Assembly (NCBI GenBank): GCA_012656075.1
Contig: JAAKBF010000007.1
Location: forward strand, 1,364,001-1,428,000
DNA from: Phytophthora hibernalis
Taxonomy: Eukaryota > Oomycota > Peronosporomycetes > Peronosporales > Peronosporaceae
Length of the DNA stretch: 64,000 nucleotides
Reading direction: 5' to 3'
This document shows, piece after piece, positions 34,101-49,100 of this stretch. Below the pieces are notes generated by a model. That model was not told where the DNA came from, searched no databases, and saw only the letters and a program-made list of their open reading frames with translations. Positions within the stretch are counted from its first letter, which is position 1. Each line of letters begins with the position of its first letter. The position numbers were made by a program, and so were the translations under genes.

Positions 34101-37100
34101 CACTGCATGTCGTTACATTTCTGGGGATACTCTACATCATAAAGACATACCATCCGGAAGAAGAAATATTACCAAACACTTTACTCTGTATCATCCTGAC
34201 TTACCAGTATGCGCCTCAGTATAATCCATCGTGTGCAACTCTATACTTCTGTATCATCCGGAATAAAGTCATTCATTACATCAGCATATTCAGTACGATC
34301 AGTCGCAACACTAGCACTTTAGTTCGATCATCCGCGCTCAGTTCAGATCGATCGCATTGAGAAGCCTTATGAGCAGCTGATCCTGGGTCCGTGACCGGAG
34401 GCATCACCAAAGACATCACCATTGAAACCGGTCTTGTCGTCGTGGGAGCCGTTGACGTCTGAGGTGGTAGCCAACCTACAATTGTGCACGACGCTGGCAT
34501 ATTACTCGGGTTGATGTAGGAGCTGTGTGTGCGTCCGGTGATGGAGCTCGAAATGACTGGAAAGACTCAGTATTGCCTAAGAACAAACGTATCATTAGCA
34601 TACCAGCAACATTAGATGCAATGGGGACACCCGTCTTCATAGGTGTCGAATTCGCGTCATAGATCATCCCTATGGTCCTTGATCGTTGACCGTGTGTATG
34701 GGCAGCTCCCTGTCATACCTGTAGGCTTCCGCTTGTTCTCGGCCTCTATGCATAGCTTGCGTAACCGCTGTGTGGGCGTACTCTCCACGGGGCGTTCGTC
34801 GTTTCCGAAATGAGGTGTATGAGTGGGCGGCGGACATGTGGGCGTGGGATTTCAAGAGAATGTACAAACCTGTTTGGGACTTATATTCATGTTTCTTTTG
34901 CAACGGAAGATTCCCCGTCTATCTACCCATCACCCATCCAGAAGAAAGGATCGACTGGTCCTCGCCCATACAAAAACTATTTGCGGCGTTAGACCTTGTA
35001 GCCAAGTTAGCTGGATATTAAATCCTATTAAAAGGCTTATTCGGTATGATACCGAATACGGGGCTAGAAGGGCACGCGTAACGCTAGGCACATTGTCTCC
35101 TTAACTGGCGTTGGTGGTCACGGCGGTGTCATGCTGCTGCTGCACGCCTCAGTTCTGTTCGTCTATTATTGGCTAATATCCGGTCAATATTTTTGACGGT
35201 TGCCAAAACTACACGTATTGTACTCGGAATGGGTATTGTGGATTTCGGCCAAATTTGCGGAATAGTCTACAATACTCAGCGACAGCTACGTTAAGTTGAC
35301 GCACGTGTGGAATCTCGAACGATAACGTTGGCGCTAATGGTAGACAGAGCCTTCATACCAACACTGCATGTCGTTACATTTCTGGGGATACTCTACATCA
35401 TAAAGACATACCATCCGGAAGAAGAAATATTACCAAACACTTTACTCTGTATCATCCTGACTTACCAGTATGCGCCTCAGTATAATCCATCGTGTGCAAC
35501 TCTATACTTCTGTATCATCCGGAATAAAGTCATTCATTACATCAGCATATTCAGTACGATCAGTCGCAACACTAGCACTTTAGTTCGATCATCCGCGCTC
35601 AGTTCAGATCGATCGCATTGAGAAGCCTTATGAGCAGCTGATCCTGGGTCCGTGACCGGAGGCATCACCAAAGACATCACCATTGAAACCGGTCTTGTCG
35701 TCGTGGGAGCCGTTGACGTCTGAGGTGGTAGCCAACCTACAATTGTGCACGACGCTGGCATATTACTCGGGTTGATGTAGGAGCTGTGTGTGCGTCCGGT
35801 GATGGAGCTCGAAATGACTGGAAAGACTCAGTATTGCCTAAGAACAAACGTATCATTAGCATACCAGCAACATTAGATGCAATGGGGACACCCGTCTTCA
35901 TAGGTGTCGAATTCGCGTCATAGATCATCCCTATGGTCCTTGATCGTTGACCGTGTGTATGGGCAGCTCCCTGTCATACCTGTAGGCTTCCGCTTGTTCT
36001 CGGCCTCTATGCATAGCTTGCGTAACCGCTGTGTGGGCGTACTCTCCACGGGGCGTTCGTCGTTTCCGAAATGAGGTGTATGAGTGGGCGGCGGACATGT
36101 GGGCGTGGGATTTCAAGAGAATGTACAAACCTGTTTGGGACTTATATTCATGTTTCTTTTGCAACGGAAGATTCCCCGTCTATCTACCCATCACCCATCC
36201 AGAAGAAAGGATCGACTGGTCCTCGCCCATACAAAAACTATTTGCGGCGTTAGACCTTGTAGCCAAGTTAGCTGGATATTAAATCCTATTAAAAGGCTTA
36301 TTCGGTATGATACCGAATACGGGGCTAGAAGGGCACGCGTAACGCTAGGCACATTGTCTCCTTAACTGGCGTTGGTGGTCACGGCGGTGTCATGCTGCTG
36401 CTGCACGCCTCAGTTCTGTTCGTCTATTATTGGCTAATATCCGGTCAATATTTTTGACGGTTGCCAAAACTACACGTATTGTACTCGGAATGGGTATTGT
36501 GGATTTCGGCCAAATTTGCGGAATAGTCTACAATACTCAGCGACAGCTACGTTAAGTTGACGCACGTGTGGAATCTCGAACGATAACGTTGGCGCTAATG
36601 GTAGACAGAGCCTTCATACCAACACTGCATGTCGTTACATTTCTGGGGATACTCTACATCATAAAGACATACCATCCGGAAGAAGAAATATTACCAAACA
36701 CTTTACTCTGTATCATCCTGACTTACCAGTATGCGCCTCAGTATAATCCATCGTGTGCAACTCTATACTTCTGTATCATCCGGAATAAAGTCATTCATTA
36801 CATCAGCATATTCAGTACGATCAGTCGCAACACTAGCACTTTAGTTCGATCATCCGCGCTCAGTTCAGATCGATCGCATTGAGAAGCCTTATGAGCAGCT
36901 GATCCTGGGTCCGTGACCGGAGGCATCACCAAAGACATCACCATTGAAACCGGTCTTGTCGTCGTGGGAGCCGTTGACGTCTGAGGTGGTAGCCAACCTA
37001 CAATTGTGCACGACGCTGGCATATTACTCGGGTTGATGTAGGAGCTGTGTGTGCGTCCGGTGATGGAGCTCGAAATGACTGGAAAGACTCAGTATTGCCT

Positions 37101-40100
37101 AAGAACAAACGTATCATTAGCATACCAGCAACATTAGATGCAATGGGGACACCCGTCTTCATAGGTGTCGAATTCGCGTCATAGATCATCCCTATGGTCC
37201 TTGATCGTTGACCGTGTGTATGGGCAGCTCCCTGTCATACCTGTAGGCTTCCGCTTGTTCTCGGCCTCTATGCATAGCTTGCGTAACCGCTGTGTGGGCG
37301 TACTCTCCACGGGGCGTTCGTCGTTTCCGAAATGAGGTGTATGAGTGGGCGGCGGACATGTGGGCGTGGGATTTCAAGAGAATGTACAAACCTGTTTGGG
37401 ACTTATATTCATGTTTCTTTTGCAACGGAAGATTCCCCGTCTATCTACCCATCACCCATCCAGAAGAAAGGATCGACTGGTCCTCGCCCATACAAAAACT
37501 ATTTGCGGCGTTAGACCTTGTAGCCAAGTTAGCTGGATATTAAATCCTATTAAAAGGCTTATTCGGTATGATACCGAATACGGGGCTAGAAGGGCACGCG
37601 TAACGCTAGGCACATTGTCTCCTTAACTGGCGTTGGTGGTCACGGCGGTGTCATGCTGCTGCTGCACGCCTCAGTTCTGTTCGTCTATTATTGGCTAATA
37701 TCCGGTCAATATTTTTGACGGTTGCCAAAACTACACGTATTGTACTCGGAATGGGTATTGTGGATTTCGGCCAAATTTGCGGAATAGTCTACAATACTCA
37801 GCGACAGCTACGTTAAGTTGACGCACGTGTGGAATCTCGAACGATAACGTTGGCGCTAATGGTAGACAGAGCCTTCATACCAACACTGCATGTCGTTACA
37901 TTTCTGGGGATACTCTACATCATAAAGACATACCATCCGGAAGAAGAAATATTACCAAACACTTTACTCTGTATCATCCTGACTTACCAGTATGCGCCTC
38001 AGTATAATCCATCGTGTGCAACTCTATACTTCTGTATCATCCGGAATAAAGTCATTCATTACATCAGCATATTCAGTACGATCAGTCGCAACACTAGCAC
38101 TTTAGTTCGATCATCCGCGCTCAGTTCAGATCGATCGCATTGAGAAGCCTTATGAGCAGCTGATCCTGGGTCCGTGACCGGAGGCATCACCAAAGACATC
38201 ACCATTGAAACCGGTCTTGTCGTCGTGGGAGCCGTTGACGTCTGAGGTGGTAGCCAACCTACAATTGTGCACGACGCTGGCATATTACTCGGGTTGATGT
38301 AGGAGCTGTGTGTGCGTCCGGTGATGGAGCTCGAAATGACTGGAAAGACTCAGTATTGCCTAAGAACAAACGTATCATTAGCATACCAGCAACATTAGAT
38401 GCAATGGGGACACCCGTCTTCATAGGTGTCGAATTCGCGTCATAGATCATCCCTATGGTCCTTGATCGTTGACCGTGTGTATGGGCAGCTCCCTGTCATA
38501 CCTGTAGGCTTCCGCTTGTTCTCGGCCTCTATGCATAGCTTGCGTAACCGCTGTGTGGGCGTACTCTCCACGGGGCGTTCGTCGTTTCCGAAATGAGGTG
38601 TATGAGTGGGCGGCGGACATGTGGGCGTGGGATTTCAAGAGAATGTACAAACCTGTTTGGGACTTATATTCATGTTTCTTTTGCAACGGAAGATTCCCCG
38701 TCTATCTACCCATCACCCATCCAGAAGAAAGGATCGACTGGTCCTCGCCCATACAAAAAACTATTTGCGGCGTTAGACCTTGTAGCCAAGTTAGCTGGAT
38801 ATTAAATCCTATTAAAAGGCTTATTCGGTATGATACCGAATACGGGGCTAGAAGGGCACGCGTAACGCTAGGCACATTGTCTCCTTAACTGGCGTTGGTG
38901 GTCACGGCGGTGTCATGCTGCTGCTGCACGCCTCAGTTCTGTTCGTCTATTATTGGCTAATATCCGGTCAATATTTTTGACGGTTGCCAAAACTACACGT
39001 ATTGTACTCGGAATGGGTATTGTGGATTTCGGCCAAATTTGCGGAATAGTCTACAATACTCAGCGACAGCTACGTTAAGTTGACGCACGTGTGGAATCTC
39101 GAACGATAACGTTGGCGCTAATGGTAGACAGAGCCTTCATACCAACACTGCATGTCGTTACATTTCTGGGGATACTCTACATCATAAAGACATACCATCC
39201 GGAAGAAGAAATATTACCAAACACTTTACTCTGTATCATCCTGACTTACCAGTATGCGCCTCAGTATAATCCATCGTGTGCAACTCTATACTTCTGTATC
39301 ATCCGGAATAAAGTCATTCATTACATCAGCATATTCAGTACGATCAGTCGCAACACTAGCACTTTAGTTCGATCATCCGCGCTCAGTTCAGATCGATCGC
39401 ATTGAGAAGCCTTATGAGCAGCTGATCCTGGGTCCGTGACCGGAGGCATCACCAAAGACATCACCATTGAAACCGGTCTTGTCGTCGTGGGAGCCGTTGA
39501 CGTCTGAGGTGGTAGCCAACCTACAATTGTGCACGACGCTGGCATATTACTCGGGTTGATGTAGGAGCTGTGTGTGCGTCCGGTGATGGAGCTCGAAATG
39601 ACTGGAAAGACTCAGTATTGCCTAAGAACAAACGTATCATTAGCATACCAGCAACATTAGATGCAATGGGGACACCCGTCTTCATAGGTGTCGAATTCGC
39701 GTCATAGATCATCCCTATGGTCCTTGATCGTTGACCGTGTGTATGGGCAGCTCCCTGTCATACCTGTAGGCTTCCGCTTGTTCTCGGCCTCTATGCATAG
39801 CTTGCGTAACCGCTGTGTGGGCGTACTCTCCACGGGGCGTTCGTCGTTTCCGAAATGAGGTGTATGAGTGGGCGGCGGACATGTGGGCGTGGGATTTCAA
39901 GAGAATGTACAAACCTGTTTGGGACTTATATTCATGTTTCTTTTGCAACGGAAGATTCCCCGTCTATCTACCCATCACCCATCCAGAAGAAAGGATCGAC
40001 TGGTCCTCGCCCATACAAAAACTATTTGCGGCGTTAGACCTTGTAGCCAAGTTAGCTGGATATTAAATCCTATTAAAGGCTTATTCGGTATGATACCGAA

Positions 40101-43100
40101 TACGGGGCTAGAAGGGCACGCGTAACGCTAGGCACATTGTCTCCTTAACTGGCGTTGGTGGTCACGGCGGTGTCATGCTGCTGCTGCACGCCTCAGTTCT
40201 GTTCGTCTATTATTGGCTAATATCCGGTCAATATTTTTGACGGTTGCCAAAACTACACGTATTGTACTCGGAATGGGTATTGTGGATTTCGGCCAAATTT
40301 GCGGAATAGTCTACAATACTCAGCGACAGCTACGTTAAGTTGACGCACGTGTGGAATCTCGAACGATAACGTTGGCGCTAATGGTAGACAGAGCCTTCAT
40401 ACCAACACTGCATGTCGTTACATTTCTGGGGATACTCTACATCATAAAGACATACCATCCGGAAGAAGAAATATTACCAAACACTTTACTCTGTATCATC
40501 CTGACTTACCAGTATGCGCCTCAGTATAATCCATCGTGTGCAACTCTATACTTCTGTATCATCCGGAATAAAGTCATTCATTACATCAGCATATTCAGTA
40601 CGATCAGTCGCAACACTAGCACTTTAGTTCGATCATCCGCGCTCAGTTCAGATCGATCGCATTGAGAAGCCTTATGAGCAGCTGATCCTGGGTCCGTGAC
40701 CGGAGGCATCACCAAAGACATCACCATTGAAACCGGTCTTGTCGTCGTGGGAGCCGTTGACGTCTGAGGTGGTAGCCAACCTACAATTGTGCACGACGCT
40801 GGCATATTACTCGGGTTGATGTAGGAGCTGTGTGTGCGTCCGGTGATGGAGCTCGAAATGACTGGAAAGACTCAGTATTGCCTAAGAACAAACGTATCAT
40901 TAGCATACCAGCAACATTAGATGCAATGGGGACACCCGTCTTCATAGGTGTCGAATTCGCGTCATAGATCATCCCTATGGTCCTTGATCGTTGACCGTGT
41001 GTATGGGCAGCTCCCTGTCATACCTGTAGGCTTCCGCTTGTTCTCGGCCTCTATGCATAGCTTGCGTAACCGCTGTGTGGGCGTACTCTCCACGGGGCGT
41101 TCGTCGTTTCCGAAATGAGGTGTATGAGTGGGCGGCGGACATGTGGGCGTGGGATTTCAAGAGAATGTACAAACCTGTTTGGGACTTATATTCATGTTTC
41201 TTTTGCAACGGAAGATTCCCCGTCTATCTACCCATCACCCATCCAGAAGAAAGGATCGACTGGTCCTCGCCCATACAAAAACTATTTGCGGCGTTAGACC
41301 TTGTAGCCAAGTTAGCTGGATATTAAATCCTATTAAAAGGCTTATTCGGTATGATACCGAATACGGGGCTAGAAGGGCACGCGTAACGCTAGGCACATTG
41401 TCTCCTTAACTGGCGTTGGTGGTCACGGCGGTGTCATGCTGCTGCTGCACGCCTCAGTTCTGTTCGTCTATTATTGGCTAATATCCGGTCAATATTTTTG
41501 ACGGTTGCCAAAACTACACGTATTGTACTCGGAATGGGTATTGTGGATTTCGGCCAAATTTGCGGAATAGTCTACAATACTCAGCGACAGCTACGTTAAG
41601 TTGACGCACGTGTGGAATCTCGAACGATAACGTTGGCGCTAATGGTAGACAGAGCCTTCATACCAACACTGCATGTCGTTACATTTCTGGGGATACTCTA
41701 CATCATAAAGACATACCATCCGGAAGAAGAAATATTACCAAACACTTTACTCTGTATCATCCTGACTTACCAGTATGCGCCTCAGTATAATCCATCGTGT
41801 GCAACTCTATACTTCTGTATCATCCGGAATAAAGTCATTCATTACATCAGCATATTCAGTACGATCAGTCGCAACACTAGCACTTTAGTTCGATCATCCG
41901 CGCTCAGTTCAGATCGATCGCATTGAGAAGCCTTATGAGCAGCTGATCCTGGGTCCGTGACCGGAGGCATCACCAAAGACATCACCATTGAAACCGGTCT
42001 TGTCGTCGTGGGAGCCGTTGACGTCTGAGGTGGTAGCCAACCTACAATTGTGCACGACGCTGGCATATTACTCGGGTTGATGTAGGAGCTGTGTGTGCGT
42101 CCGGTGATGGAGCTCGAAATGACTGGAAAGACTCAGTATTGCCTAAGAACAAACGTATCATTAGCATACCAGCAACATTAGATGCAATGGGGACACCCGT
42201 CTTCATAGGTGTCGAATTCGCGTCATAGATCATCCCTATGGTCCTTGATCGTTGACCGTGTGTATGGGCAGCTCCCTGTCATACCTGTAGGCTTCCGCTT
42301 GTTCTCGGCCTCTATGCATAGCTTGCGTAACCGCTGTGTGGGCGTACTCTCCACGGGGCGTTCGTCGTTTCCGAAATGAGGTGTATGAGTGGGCGGCGGA
42401 CATGTGGGCGTGGGATTTCAAGAGAATGTACAAACCTGTTTGGGACTTATATTCATGTTTCTTTTGCAACGGAAGATTCCCCGTCTATCTACCCATCACC
42501 CATCCAGAAGAAAGGATCGACTGGTCCTCGCCCATACAAAAACTATTTGCGGCGTTAGACCTTGTAGCCAAGTTAGCTGGATATTAAATCCTATTAAAAG
42601 GCTTATTCGGTATGATACCGAATACGGGGCTAGAAGGGCACGCGTAACGCTAGGCACATTGTCTCCTTAACTGGCGTTGGTGGTCACGGCGGTGTCATGC
42701 TGCTGCTGCACGCCTCAGTTCTGTTCGTCTATTATTGGCTAATATCCGGTCAATATTTTTGACGGTTGCCAAAACTACACGTATTGTACTCGGAATGGGT
42801 ATTGTGGATTTCGGCCAAATTTGCGGAATAGTCTACAATACTCAGCGACAGCTACGTTAAGTTGACGCACGTGTGGAATCTCGAACGATAACGTTGGCGC
42901 TAATGGTAGACAGAGCCTTCATACCAACACTGCATGTCGTTACATTTCTGGGGATACTCTACATCATAAAGACATACCATCCGGAAGAAGAAATATTACC
43001 AAACACTTTACTCTGTATCATCCTGACTTACCAGTATGCGCCTCAGTATAATCCATCGTGTGCAACTCTATACTTCTGTATCATCCGGAATAAAGTCATT

Positions 43101-46100
43101 CATTACATCAGCATATTCAGTACGATCAGTCGCAACACTAGCACTTTAGTTCGATCATCCGCGCTCAGTTCAGATCGATCGCATTGAGAAGCCTTATGAG
43201 CAGCTGATCCTGGGTCCGTGACCGGAGGCATCACCAAAGACATCACCATTGAAACCGGTCTTGTCGTCGTGGGAGCCGTTGACGTCTGAGGTGGTAGCCA
43301 ACCTACAATTGTGCACGACGCTGGCATATTACTCGGGTTGATGTAGGAGCTGTGTGTGCGTCCGGTGATGGAGCTCGAAATGACTGGAAAGACTCAGTAT
43401 TGCCTAAGAACAAACGTATCATTAGCATACCAGCAACATTAGATGCAATGGGGACACCCGTCTTCATAGGTGTCGAATTCGCGTCATAGATCATCCCTAT
43501 GGTCCTTGATCGTTGACCGTGTGTATGGGCAGCTCCCTGTCATACCTGTAGGCTTCCGCTTGTTCTCGGCCTCTATGCATAGCTTGCGTAACCGCTGTGT
43601 GGGCGTACTCTCCACGGGGCGTTCGTCGTTTCCGAAATGAGGTGTATGAGTGGGCGGCGGACATGTGGGCGTGGGATTTCAAGAGAATGTACAAACCTGT
43701 TTGGGACTTATATTCATGTTTCTTTTGCAACGGAAGATTCCCCGTCTATCTACCCATCACCCATCCAGAAGAAAGGATCGACTGGTCCTCGCCCATACAA
43801 AAACTATTTGCGGCGTTAGACCTTGTAGCCAAGTTAGCTGGATATTAAATCCTATTAAAAGGCTTATTCGGTATGATACCGAATACGGGGCTAGAAGGGC
43901 ACGCGTAACGCTAGGCACATTGTCTCCTTAACTGGCGTTGGTGGTCACGGCGGTGTCATGCTGCTGCTGCACGCCTCAGTTCTGTTCGTCTATTATTGGC
44001 TAATATCCGGTCAATATTTTTGACGGTTGCCAAAACTACACGTATTGTACTCGGAATGGGTATTGTGGATTTCGGCCAAATTTGCGGAATAGTCTACAAT
44101 ACTCAGCGACAGCTACGTTAAGTTGACGCACGTGTGGAATCTCGAACGATAACGTTGGCGCTAATGGTAGACAGAGCCTTCATACCAACACTGCATGTCG
44201 TTACATTTCTGGGGATACTCTACATCATAAAGACATACCATCCGGAAGAAGAAATATTACCAAACACTTTACTCTGTATCATCCTGACTTACCAGTATGC
44301 GCCTCAGTATAATCCATCGTGTGCAACTCTATACTTCTGTATCATCCGGAATAAAGTCATTCATTACATCAGCATATTCAGTACGATCAGTCGCAACACT
44401 AGCACTTTAGTTCGATCATCCGCGCTCAGTTCAGATCGATCGCATTGAGAAGCCTTATGAGCAGCTGATCCTGGGTCCGTGACCGGAGGCATCACCAAAG
44501 ACATCACCATTGAAACCGGTCTTGTCGTCGTGGGAGCCGTTGACGTCTGAGGTGGTAGCCAACCTACAATTGTGCACGACGCTGGCATATTACTCGGGTT
44601 GATGTAGGAGCTGTGTGTGCGTCCGGTGATGGAGCTCGAAATGACTGGAAAGACTCAGTATTGCCTAAGAACAAACGTATCATTAGCATACCAGCAACAT
44701 TAGATGCAATGGGGACACCCGTCTTCATAGGTGTCGAATTCGCGTCATAGATCATCCCTATGGTCCTTGATCGTTGACCGTGTGTATGGGCAGCTCCCTG
44801 TCATACCTGTAGGCTTCCGCTTGTTCTCGGCCTCTATGCATAGCTTGCGTAACCGCTGTGTGGGCGTACTCTCCACGGGGCGTTCGTCGTTTCCGAAATG
44901 AGGTGTATGAGTGGGCGGCGGACATGTGGGCGTGGGATTTCAAGAGAATGTACAAACCTGTTTGGGACTTATATTCATGTTTCTTTTGCAACGGAAGATT
45001 CCCCGTCTATCTACCCATCACCCATCCAGAAGAAAGGATCGACTGGTCCTCGCCCATACAAAAAACTATTTGCGGCGTTAGACCTTGTAGCCAAGTTAGC
45101 TGGATATTAAATCCTATTAAAGGCTTATTCGGTATGATACCGAATACGGGGCTAGAAGGGCACGCGTAACGCTAGGCACATTGTCTCCTTAACTGGCGTT
45201 GGTGGTCACGGCGGTGTCATGCTGCTGCTGCACGCCTCAGTTCTGTTCGTCTATTATTGGCTAATATCCGGTCAATATTTTTGACGGTTGCCAAAACTAC
45301 ACGTATTGTACTCGGAATGGGTATTGTGGATTTCGGCCAAATTTGCGGAATAGTCTACAATACTCAGCGACAGCTACGTTAAGTTGACGCACGTGTGGAA
45401 TCTCGAACGATAACGTTGGCGCTAATGGTAGACAGAGCCTTCATACCAACACTGCATGTCGTTACATTTCTGGGGATACTCTACATCATAAAGACATACC
45501 ATCCGGAAGAAGAAATATTACCAAACACTTTACTCTGTATCATCCTGACTTACCAGTATGCGCCTCAGTATAATCCATCGTGTGCAACTCTATACTTCTG
45601 TATCATCCGGAATAAAGTCATTCATTACATCAGCATATTCAGTACGATCAGTCGCAACACTAGCACTTTAGTTCGATCATCCGCGCTCAGTTCAGATCGA
45701 TCGCATTGAGAAGCCTTATGAGCAGCTGATCCTGGGTCCGTGACCGGAGGCATCACCAAAGACATCACCATTGAAACCGGTCTTGTCGTCGTGGGAGCCG
45801 TTGACGTCTGAGGTGGTAGCCAACCTACAATTGTGCACGACGCTGGCATATTACTCGGGTTGATGTAGGAGCTGTGTGTGCGTCCGGTGATGGAGCTCGA
45901 AATGACTGGAAAGACTCAGTATTGCCTAAGAACAAACGTATCATTAGCATACCAGCAACATTAGATGCAATGGGGACACCCGTCTTCATAGGTGTCGAAT
46001 TCGCGTCATAGATCATCCCTATGGTCCTTGATCGTTGACCGTGTGTATGGGCAGCTCCCTGTCATACCTGTAGGCTTCCGCTTGTTCTCGGCCTCTATGC

Positions 46101-49100
46101 ATAGCTTGCGTAACCGCTGTGTGGGCGTACTCTCCACGGGGCGTTCGTCGTTTCCGAAATGAGGTGTATGAGTGGGCGGCGGACATGTGGGCGTGGGATT
46201 TCAAGAGAATGTACAAACCTGTTTGGGACTTATATTCATGTTTCTTTTGCAACGGAAGATTCCCCGTCTATCTACCCATCACCCATCCAGAAGAAAGGAT
46301 CGACTGGTCCTCGCCCATACAAAAAACTATTTGCGGCGTTAGACCTTGTAGCCAAGTTAGCTGGATATTAAATCCTATTAAAGGCTTATTCGGTATGATA
46401 CCGAATACGGGGCTAGAAGGGCACGCGTAACGCTAGGCACATTGTCTCCTTAACTGGCGTTGGTGGTCACGGCGGTGTCATGCTGCTGCTGCACGCCTCA
46501 GTTCTGTTCGTCTATTATTGGCTAATATCCGGTCAATATTTTTGACGGTTGCCAAAACTACACGTATTGTACTCGGAATGGGTATTGTGGATTTCGGCCA
46601 AATTTGCGGAATAGTCTACAATACTCAGCGACAGCTACGTTAAGTTGACGCACGTGTGGAATCTCGAACGATAACGTTGGCGCTAATGGTAGACAGAGCC
46701 TTCATACCAACACTGCATGTCGTTACATTTCTGGGGATACTCTACATCATAAAGACATACCATCCGGAAGAAGAAATATTACCAAACACTTTACTCTGTA
46801 TCATCCTGACTTACCAGTATGCGCCTCAGTATAATCCATCGTGTGCAACTCTATACTTCTGTATCATCCGGAATAAAGTCATTCATTACATCAGCATATT
46901 CAGTACGATCAGTCGCAACACTAGCACTTTAGTTCGATCATCCGCGCTCAGTTCAGATCGATCGCATTGAGAAGCCTTATGAGCAGCTGATCCTGGGTCC
47001 GTGACCGGAGGCATCACCAAAGACATCACCATTGAAACCGGTCTTGTCGTCGTGGGAGCCGTTGACGTCTGAGGTGGTAGCCAACCTACAATTGTGCACG
47101 ACGCTGGCATATTACTCGGGTTGATGTAGGAGCTGTGTGTGCGTCCGGTGATGGAGCTCGAAATGACTGGAAAGACTCAGTATTGCCTAAGAACAAACGT
47201 ATCATTAGCATACCAGCAACATTAGATGCAATGGGGACACCCGTCTTCATAGGTGTCGAATTCGCGTCATAGATCATCCCTATGGTCCTTGATCGTTGAC
47301 CGTGTGTATGGGCAGCTCCCTGTCATACCTGTAGGCTTCCGCTTGTTCTCGGCCTCTATGCATAGCTTGCGTAACCGCTGTGTGGGCGTACTCTCCACGG
47401 GGCGTTCGTCGTTTCCGAAATGAGGTGTATGAGTGGGCGGCGGACATGTGGGCGTGGGATTTCAAGAGAATGTACAAACCTGTTTGGGACTTATATTCAT
47501 GTTTCTTTTGCAACGGAAGATTCCCCGTCTATCTACCCATCACCCATCCAGAAGAAAGGATCGACTGGTCCTCGCCCATACAAAAAACTATTTGCGGCGT
47601 TAGACCTTGTAGCCAAGTTAGCTGGATATTAAATCCTATTAAAAGGCTTATTCGGTATGATACCGAATACGGGGCTAGAAGGGCACGCGTAACGCTAGGC
47701 ACATTGTCTCCTTAACTGGCGTTGGTGGTCACGGCGGTGTCATGCTGCTGCTGCACGCCTCAGTTCTGTTCGTCTATTATTGGCTAATATCCGGTCAATA
47801 TTTTTGACGGTTGCCAAAACTACACGTATTGTACTCGGAATGGGTATTGTGGATTTCGGCCAAATTTGCGGAATAGTCTACAATACTCAGCGACAGCTAC
47901 GTTAAGTTGACGCACGTGTGGAATCTCGAACGATAACGTTGGCGCTAATGGTAGACAGAGCCTTCATACCAACACTGCATGTCGTTACATTTCTGGGGAT
48001 ACTCTACATCATAAAGACATACCATCCGGAAGAAGAAATATTACCAAACACTTTACTCTGTATCATCCTGACTTACCAGTATGCGCCTCAGTATAATCCA
48101 TCGTGTGCAACTCTATACTTCTGTATCATCCGGAATAAAGTCATTCATTACATCAGCATATTCAGTACGATCAGTCGCAACACTAGCACTTTAGTTCGAT
48201 CATCCGCGCTCAGTTCAGATCGATCGCATTGAGAAGCCTTATGAGCAGCTGATCCTGGGTCCGTGACCGGAGGCATCACCAAAGACATCACCATTGAAAC
48301 CGGTCTTGTCGTCGTGGGAGCCGTTGACGTCTGAGGTGGTAGCCAACCTACAATTGTGCACGACGCTGGCATATTACTCGGGTTGATGTAGGAGCTGTGT
48401 GTGCGTCCGGTGATGGAGCTCGAAATGACTGGAAAGACTCAGTATTGCCTAAGAACAAACGTATCATTAGCATACCAGCAACATTAGATGCAATGGGGAC
48501 ACCCGTCTTCATAGGTGTCGAATTCGCGTCATAGATCATCCCTATGGTCCTTGATCGTTGACCGTGTGTATGGGCAGCTCCCTGTCATACCTGTAGGCTT
48601 CCGCTTGTTCTCGGCCTCTATGCATAGCTTGCGTAACCGCTGTGTGGGCGTACTCTCCACGGGGCGTTCGTCGTTTCCGAAATGAGGTGTATGAGTGGGC
48701 GGCGGACATGTGGGCGTGGGATTTCAAGAGAATGTACAAACCTGTTTGGGACTTATATTCATGTTTCTTTTGCAACGGAAGATTCCCCGTCTATCTACCC
48801 ATCACCCATCCAGAAGAAAGGATCGACTGGTCCTCGCCCATACAAAAAACTATTTGCGGCGTTAGACCTTGTAGCCAAGTTAGCTGGATATTAAATCCTA
48901 TTAAAGGCTTATTCGGTATGATACCGAATACGGGGCTAGAAGGGCACACGTAACGCTAGGCACATTGTCTCCTTAACTGGCGTTGGTGGTCACGGCGGTG
49001 TCATGCTGCTGCTGCACGCCTCAGTTCTGTTCGTCTATTATTGGCTAATATCCGGTCAATATTTTTGACGGTTGCCAAAACTACACGTATTGTACTCGGA